Below are positions 43,453 through 48,244 of a DNA stretch of 48,244 bases, piece after piece. How positions within the stretch are numbered: the stretch's first letter is position 1; each line of letters starts with the position of its first letter. This DNA comes from Bryobacterales bacterium (GTDB taxonomy: Bacteria > Acidobacteriota > Terriglobia > Bryobacterales > Bryobacteraceae): assembly GCA_019261985.1 (NCBI GenBank), contig JAFAQY010000047.1, forward strand, positions 1 through 48,244, in the 5' to 3' direction. The position numbers and the translations under genes were made by a program. The notes beneath the pieces were generated by a model that did not search any database, was not told the DNA's origin, and worked only from the letters and a program-made list of their open reading frames with translations.

Positions 43453-43866
43453 ATGAAACAGCCCGCTCCGAAGTCGGTCGACGAGTACATCGCCTCGCAG
43501 CCCGAAGCGGTACGGCCGAAGCTCGAACAGGTGCGCGCAGTAATTAGGAAGGCCGTTCCGGAGGCAGTGGAGGGAATCGGGTATCGCATGCCCGGATATA
43601 AGCTGCACGGGAAGCCGATGTTGTATTTTGCCGGCTTCAAGGAGCACTATTCTTTGTTTGCCGCATCGGGAACTTTCTTCGCAGCGCTCCAAGATGAGCT
43701 CAAAGGCGATGACCTAACAAAAGGGACAGTCCATTTCCCGCTTAGCAAACCAGTTCCGGTAAAGCTCATCAGCCGGATCGCCAAGCTGCGGGCCGCCGGC
43801 ATCGTCGCCACGGCGAAGAAGTCGTCGGCCCAAGCGACGGAAGGAAGACGCAAACTGGCACAGTAG
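43453..43866 (+). CDS. DUF1801 (YdhG-like) protein
   Basis: A 137-residue cytoplasmic protein of the DUF1801/YdhG fold: [48 protein letters not shown] and [19 protein letters not shown] are typical (each in part), with a basic tail. Function unknown; the fold is related to frataxin- and YjbR-like proteins. AGGGA precedes the ATG. It stands alone. Confidence 0.88.
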   Translation: MKQPAPKSVDEYIASQPEAVRPKLEQVRAVIRKAVPEAVEGIGYRMPGYKLHGKPMLYFAGFKEHYSLFAASGTFFAALQDELKGDDLTKGTVHFPLSKPVPVKLISRIAKLRAAGIVATAKKSSAQATEGRRKLAQ

Positions 43867-43993
43867 CAGACGGAATGGCCCGTCTGCCCGTGTACTCTTT
43901 CCAAGCACAGCTATCTCAGCCTGTGGCGTCCGCCTCGTGCGGCGCCGACGGGGGCGTGCGACACTGGACCCCAAGCTGGGCCACAATCTCTGT

Positions 43994-44905
43994 ATGGCTG
44001 GTCGCGAGTGTTACCACTGCAAGCAATGGGTCGAAGAAGGCGAGCAGCACGACTGTTGGACCACAACCGAAGCAGCCTTAACCCGAGGTCTCTCAGCGGA
44101 CCTACGCGAAGCGTGGGACCGGCTGCGCGATACCGCTGCGTCGTTCGGCGATCAACGGATTTACGCTTCTCACAAATCCATCATGTTCTCGCGTGAATCC
44201 TGCTATTTTTTTGTGCGGCCAAAGCGCAGCCACCTGGAACTTTGCGTGTTTCTTGGCCGGCAGGTAAAGAGCCCACAGATACGGCGAATTGAGCCCGCCT
44301 CGAGATCCAAGCTCGCGCACTTCATCCGGATCGCACATCGCGACGAAGTAGAAGCGCCGATTACGGACTGGCTTCGTGAGGCGTATGAGTCTTCGGATGC
44401 GCTTTTTAAGAAAGCCCGGGGTCCGCGGAAGGTCGAGCGCCAAATGCCTGAACCGATCGTACCTCCAAAGAGCGCACCGACAGGAAAACGAGACAGTCGA
44501 GCACAATTGGCCCGCGTTCGGCGTATTTGCCTGTCGATTCCCGGAACCACCGAAAAGCTTTCTCATGGCGAGCCCACGTTTTTTACGCCGAAAAAAGTGT
44601 TCGCGATGTTTGCAAACGACCATCACGGCGATGGCCACATTGCGGTATGGCTGCCGGCGGCCGAGGGGGTGCAGAGTGCCTTGATCGAGGAGGCGCCGGA
44701 CGTCTACTTTCGACCGCCCTACGTGGGTGCGAGTGGCTGGGTGGGCGTAGAGCTTTCCAAGTTGGACGATGCGCAATTAGGCTCGTTGGTGCGCGAAGCG
44801 TTCCGTTTAATCGATCTGAAAGCAACGCCTATGCGACGCGCCAAATCGGCCCCGCCCAGCGCCCCCAGGCGAAACTCTCGAAAGGAGAAGCACAGTGCCT
44901 CCTGA
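43994..44905 (+). CDS. DUF5655 plus MmcQ/YjbR two-domain protein
   Basis: A 303-residue cytoplasmic protein. It opens with a possible zinc site [16 protein letters not shown], then a DUF5655 domain (about 35-150, [33 protein letters not shown]), a linker, and an MmcQ/YjbR domain (about 178-290, [39 protein letters not shown]), then a basic tail. ATG at 43994 gives the zinc site near the N-terminus. No enzymatic role is established; a DNA-binding role has been suggested for YjbR-like folds. Confidence 0.85.
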   Translation: MAGRECYHCKQWVEEGEQHDCWTTTEAALTRGLSADLREAWDRLRDTAASFGDQRIYASHKSIMFSRESCYFFVRPKRSHLELCVFLGRQVKSPQIRRIEPASRSKLAHFIRIAHRDEVEAPITDWLREAYESSDALFKKARGPRKVERQMPEPIVPPKSAPTGKRDSRAQLARVRRICLSIPGTTEKLSHGEPTFFTPKKVFAMFANDHHGDGHIAVWLPAAEGVQSALIEEAPDVYFRPPYVGASGWVGVELSKLDDAQLGSLVREAFRLIDLKATPMRRAKSAPPSAPRRNSRKEKHSAS

Positions 44906-45825
44906 TGAGCCGCCAAGCCGAGCGCGCAGGGCGGGCTGATCGAATACTTTCGCGCCCTTTCTGCGAAGTTGGCTTCGATGTCTACGGTCGCCGTCATGAT
45001 AGGAGGTATCAATGGTGTTGATTATCACGTACCAAAACGGGCCAGGATATGGCTAAGCTTTTGCGCGCGTACAATCCAGAAATTCCAAGCTTGTCGATCC
45101 ACTGGCCAGGCAGGCTCCGCGAGCGGAATGCATCATTAGAACATCGTTCGTAAAGCGCAACCTTCGGGTCCGAGGTCGAGGCAGCCGGGGGGAGCGGCAG
45201 ATTCTACGCTTACTCCGGGACGGCCGGACGCCGATATTTCCCATATCCCGCTGTTTGTCACATCAGACGATCTGGGGCCGCCAACGTGCACATCAACTCT
45301 TCCGCCGAAGTGCGCGAATCGCCGCATCCCAAGCCTTGGCAGCGCCCCGATTTCTTTGGTGAATGCTCAGAGCGGAGGCCCCGCGCAGCTTGCGTCTACG
45401 CGTCTTGGACGGCGTCGACGGGTGCACCAGCTTGCGGATGAGCACCTTCCGCGTTCAAACGCGTCCACTTGCGCGGCTCGTTCAATAACTTCGTCTTCTG
45501 CTTCTTGCTCGCCCTGCCATATCCTTGCCGCAGGGCCTCTAAGTATTGCCGCGCGAGTGCATGTCCATGCCTCCTGGCCGCATCCGCGCCCGGCTCTGCC
45601 TCACGCGTTTCGGTTACTTTTTCAGTTGACCCAACCGATGCCTCTTCAGTGACATTTTAGGTGCCCAATTCGTTTGCTTTGCACAACGAGGTGGGAACTG
45701 GTAATGTAGAATTCCAACTGAGAACCGTTTGCCGATTTGACAGTGCTGGCTCCGGCGTACGCTTATGAGCGAGCGACTGAGTGGCACGCCCGAGTTCCGG
45801 CGCTGATCTCGATAGGAGCGCGATT
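44906..45825. other. Region without intact gene, carrying a transposase relic
   Basis: Bases 44906-45300 and 45600-45825 show no protein features I recognise. A transposase-like relic lies between them on the minus strand. The end of the interval holds the leader of the formamidase-family gene, with AGGAG eight bases before its start. Confidence 0.5.
45300..45580 (-). pseudogene. Transposase N-terminal relic
   Basis: Minus-strand pieces YLEALRQGYGRASKKQKTKLLNE and, one frame over, TRKVLIRKLVHPSTPSKTRRRK resemble the N-terminal helix-turn-helix region of integrase-core transposases (usual pattern: YRKASKKEKGxILDEF...RKxAIRLL). Frameshift and loss of the catalytic core make it dead. No terminal inverted repeats were found. 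Confidence 0.4.
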
Positions 45826-46788
45826 ATGAAAGTGCTATTCACATTGATCCTGGTGAACGCGTGCTGGGCCGAAACCCATCGCTTTGAACCGCAGCAGTTC
45901 TACAATTCCTTTTCGGGGGCTCATAATCCTGTACTTCGCATCAAGCCTGGCGATCACGTAATCACCTACACAATCGATGCCGGCGGCGTGGACTCCAAAG
46001 GCGTTCAGCGAGGCCAGGGGCCTAACCCGGAGACCGGCCCTTTCTACATCGAAGGCGCGGCGCCCGGAGACACGCTGATCGTACATCTCTTGCGCCTGGA
46101 GACGAACCGCTCCACGGGTTTTTCCGCATCGTTGCTTGCGCCGTATACAGCCGACCCGGGGTTCCTTCGTTCAGAGGCCCTGCGCGAGGCAAAACGCGCG
46201 ACGTGGAAAATCGATAAACAAAGGGGAATCGCGTACATGGACCCGGGAGATTTCAAAGGCCCCCGCATCGAATTGCCTTTGCGCCCCATGCTCGGGTGCA
46301 TCGGAACCGCTCCGCCGAACAAGGCTGCCATTCCCAGCACTTATCCGGATAACTTCGGCGGCAACATGGATTACAACGGCATGGGCGCAGGCGCGACTGT
46401 GATGCTGCCCGTCTTTGAGCCCGGCGCCCTGTTCTTCCTGGGCGATGGCCACGCGCGCCAAGGCGATGGCGAGGTGGTCGGCAGCGCGATTGAAACCTCA
46501 CTCGATGTGGAGTTTTCGGTCGATCTGGTTAAGGGAAAGAAAATCAACTGGCCGCGGCTCGAGAATGCGGACTTTATCATGGTCCTCGGCAGTTCCCGCG
46601 CGTTGAACGAAGCCTTGCAACATGCCACTACGGAATTGATGCGCTGGCTGATGGCCGATTATGGTTTCGACGAGCGCGGCGCTAGCCTGCTCATGGGCCA
46701 AGCCATGGAGTATGAGGTCTCAAATGTGGTAGATCCGGAGTTTACCGTAGTGGCGAAAATGCGCAAGAAATATGTGGAGCGGCGCTGA
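45826..46788 (+). CDS. Exported acetamidase/formamidase family protein
   Basis: A 320-residue member of the FmdA/AmdA family with a signal peptide (MKVLFTLILVNACWAE). It likely hydrolyses a short amide, releasing ammonia, outside the cytoplasm. Family marks are PGDTLIVHLLRLETN (about 84-98), LPLRPMLGCIG, NFGGNMDYNGMGAGATV and the metal-site signature GDGHARQGDGEVVG from residue 206 (usual form GDxHAxQGDGE). AGGAG precedes the ATG by eight bases. Behind it lie the remains of a PQQ-type propeller gene. Confidence 0.9.
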   Translation: MKVLFTLILVNACWAETHRFEPQQFYNSFSGAHNPVLRIKPGDHVITYTIDAGGVDSKGVQRGQGPNPETGPFYIEGAAPGDTLIVHLLRLETNRSTGFSASLLAPYTADPGFLRSEALREAKRATWKIDKQRGIAYMDPGDFKGPRIELPLRPMLGCIGTAPPNKAAIPSTYPDNFGGNMDYNGMGAGATVMLPVFEPGALFFLGDGHARQGDGEVVGSAIETSLDVEFSVDLVKGKKINWPRLENADFIMVLGSSRALNEALQHATTELMRWLMADYGFDERGASLLMGQAMEYEVSNVVDPEFTVVAKMRKKYVERR

Positions 46789-46860
46789 GCGAATCGCCAC
46801 CGGCCCTGCCGCTCGGGCGCATTCCTCCGAGAACGACAAGCGCCGGAATACCCCTCAGCT

Positions 46861-47394
46861 TGCGGGCTGTTAGCTGGGGGCCTGGAATGGCTCGGCCACG
46901 ATCCGGCCAACACCGGTTATCAGGCTGAGAGCCGCACCATGGCCGGCAATGCCGGCAGACTCCGTTTGAAGTGGGCCTTCGGGCTTCAGAATACGGACAC
47001 TTCTTATACCCAGCCCACGGCCGCCGGCGACCGGTGTTCTTCGCCAGCGCCCACGGATATCTATTCTCTGGACGCCGGCACCACCGTTTGGACATTCAAA
47101 ACCGAGGAGTTTGTGCGAGGCTCGGTTTCCTCGGCGGCAGTCAATCAGCGGCTGCTTGCGTTTTTCGGCGACGTCGGAGCGAATATTATGCGCTCGATGC
47201 ACCGGGAGTTGATCTGGAAAGTACATGTGGAAGATCACCCGCTCGCGCAGATTACGGGCGCGGTGACCTTCTACGGTGAGCGGTTGTATGTGCCGTTGCG
47301 TGAACCGAATCCGCCGCGACATTCGGTCGAAAGTATCCGTGCTGTACGCCAGTTAATGTCGCAACTGTCTGCCTCTATAATCGAAGGGTCTTAG
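46861..47394 (+). pseudogene. Decayed PQQ-type beta-propeller gene, polyvinyl-alcohol dehydrogenase-like
   Basis: Readable blocks are LEWLGHDPANTGYQ, LRLKWAFGLQNTDTSYTQPT, then in another frame VFFASAHGYLFS, back to SLDAGTTVWTFKTE, AFFGDVGANI, another frame for YALDAPG, and LIWKVHVEDHPLAQITGAVTF and LYVPL. These are the first blades of the secreted PVADH/Pyrrolo-quinoline quinone repeat family, about 150 of an expected 500-650 residues. Start and C-terminal two-thirds are missing and several compensating frameshifts are present. Confidence 0.75.
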
Positions 47395-47794
47395 TTAGCT
47401 GCGGATTCAAGTACATTCGCGGGAGCATCCGGTTCTGGCGAGGGGTCTTGGGCAGCGGTTCGCGACATGCGTCCGTGAAACGCGTGGCGGAAGGCACTCT
47501 TCAGCGAGGACCGATAAGGTGACGTGCTGCATTTGTGCCCGTGCCAGACCACTAGAATTCCACGAGGGCGAAACCAGCCGTCATATACTGCCGTTCAGTT
47601 GGCTCTCTTTTGCTGTACGCCTGCTGCACATTTGACAAAAACCGATTGTGTCGAGATAAGTGTTCTGACCGACGAGCTTCTCGAAACGACCGCCCAATCG
47701 GCAACATCATAACAACGAATCGCCCGCCGGTCGCCAAGACCCATCTGCTTGCCATAGGCGCGCGACCAAAGCCCGAAGGAGGGGTAATGCACGT
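47395..47794. other. Gene-free interval before the stress protein gene
   Basis: No coding region recognised. It holds a plausible promoter and a three-codon mini-frame ATG CAC GTA TGA at 47787-47798 directly behind the AAGGAGGGG ribosome site. Confidence 0.5.
47632..47660 (+). promoter_or_regulatory. Candidate promoter of the YsnF-like gene
   Basis: TTGACA (perfect -35), 17 bases, GATAAG (four of six). It would leave a leader of about 130 bases. Confidence 0.35.
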
Positions 47795-48244
47795 ATGAAT
47801 AGCAAGACTGTAGTTGCGGTCCTGGAAGACAGCATGGCAGCACAGAACGTTGCTCGGGACCTTGCCAAACTAGGAGTGCCGCAGCAGGATATCCACATCA
47901 GCGATGGGTTGCATCAGAGTCAAGGTAAAACGACGGAAGAGCATCGACGAGGATTCGTCGCTTGGCTGGAAAATCTGTTTAGCGGCGAAAGCCCTGATTC
48001 GGCCAGCGACTACCAAGCGGCGCTTAATAACGGCAAAGCCGTGGTCGCGGTAGACACAGATGACGCACACGAAGATGACGTTATAGATATTTTGGAAAAT
48101 CACGGAGCCACTCACGTTCACGATGAAGAGCCATCCGGTGCCCAGCAGCAGCAAGCCGTTCAACACCAGGAAGGCAGCGCCACACAATCGATTCCGGTGA
48201 TCGAAGAACAGGTCAGTATCGGGAAGAAAACCGTAGTCCGCGGG
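47795..48244 (+). CDS. YsnF/AvaK-type stress response protein, 5' part
   Basis: Runs off the window after 150 codons, in frame. The N-terminal MNSKTVVAVLEDSMAAQNVARDL with GVPQQDIHIS is the two-fold alternating strand/helix domain found in general-stress proteins such as YsnF and GsiB-type relatives. A Gln/Glu-rich linker follows, and IPVIEEQVSIGKKTVVRG begins the DUF2382 (AvaK/YsnF) domain. The usual role is inferred to be stress protection; the biochemical role is unknown. The SD AAGGAGGGG is about ten bases before this ATG and closer to an upstream mini-frame. Confidence 0.82.
   Translation, partial: MNSKTVVAVLEDSMAAQNVARDLAKLGVPQQDIHISDGLHQSQGKTTEEHRRGFVAWLENLFSGESPDSASDYQAALNNGKAVVAVDTDDAHEDDVIDILENHGATHVHDEEPSGAQQQQAVQHQEGSATQSIPVIEEQVSIGKKTVVRG

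Overview
The window reads as chromosomal DNA of a GC-rich acidobacterium, most likely of the Solibacter/Bryobacter group. The clues are an ADOP-type orphan FtsX permease plus two relics of the same family, an Oar-like TonB-dependent receptor with a carboxypeptidase-regulatory plug domain, two PQQ-dependent dehydrogenases, many Tat- or Sec-exported enzymes, and palindromic repeats of the 'GTRGGGC-arm-loop-arm' type between genes. The taxonomic placement is inference; no rRNA gene is present.

Left part (1-28.4 kb) is ordinary, well-kept chromosome: acetate kinase; Oar-like receptor; secreted metallophosphoesterase; a solute-binding protein translationally coupled to a membrane-GDH-type PQQ dehydrogenase; ADOP permease with a palindrome on its start codon; YjbQ; a Tat-exported two-subunit molybdenum hydroxylase (IorAB type) behind O-acetylhomoserine sulfhydrylase; LexA; a polytopic membrane protein coupled to an MscS channel; a DUF6677 / small membrane protein / TtcA operon; a Thivi_2564-type membrane protein; a POT peptide transporter; a Tat-exported Gly/Pro-rich protein; an exported methyltransferase; and a methanol/ethanol-type PQQ dehydrogenase coupled to a Tat-exported epoxide-hydrolase-like protein.

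Middle part (28.4-34.9 kb) is a rearranged zone. A module made of a secreted jelly-roll protein gene and an oppositely oriented ADOP permease occurs twice (28.4-30.2 and 32.5-34.5 kb). Both permeases are dead, the second jelly-roll gene is truncated and frameshifted, and a sulfatase behind an AT-rich leader lies between the copies. A broken vapBC pair sits inside the second copy, whose permease relic is fused to the 3' end of an ArsR-family gene.

Right part (34.9-48.2 kb) is an accessory region. A heavy-metal (Cu/Ag) efflux operon runs from a Cys/His-rich small protein through TolC-, CusB- and CusA-like genes to a frameshifted CusF. It is followed by the 3' end of a tRNA (a likely att scar), a MerR-like/PIN toxin-antitoxin pair, DUF1801 and DUF5655-YjbR proteins, a transposase relic, a secreted formamidase-family protein, a decayed PQQ-type propeller gene and, cut by the window end, a YsnF/AvaK-type stress protein.

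The common theme is the periplasm: oxidation of alcohols, sugars and N-heterocycles, hydrolysis of phosphate and sulfate esters, epoxides and amides, peptide uptake and metal efflux. The most unusual signals are the intergenic repeats whose arms differ between copies while staying complementary, the ArsR gene that lost its sensor end while its operator stayed intact, and the two PQQ dehydrogenases each translationally coupled to an unexpected partner.
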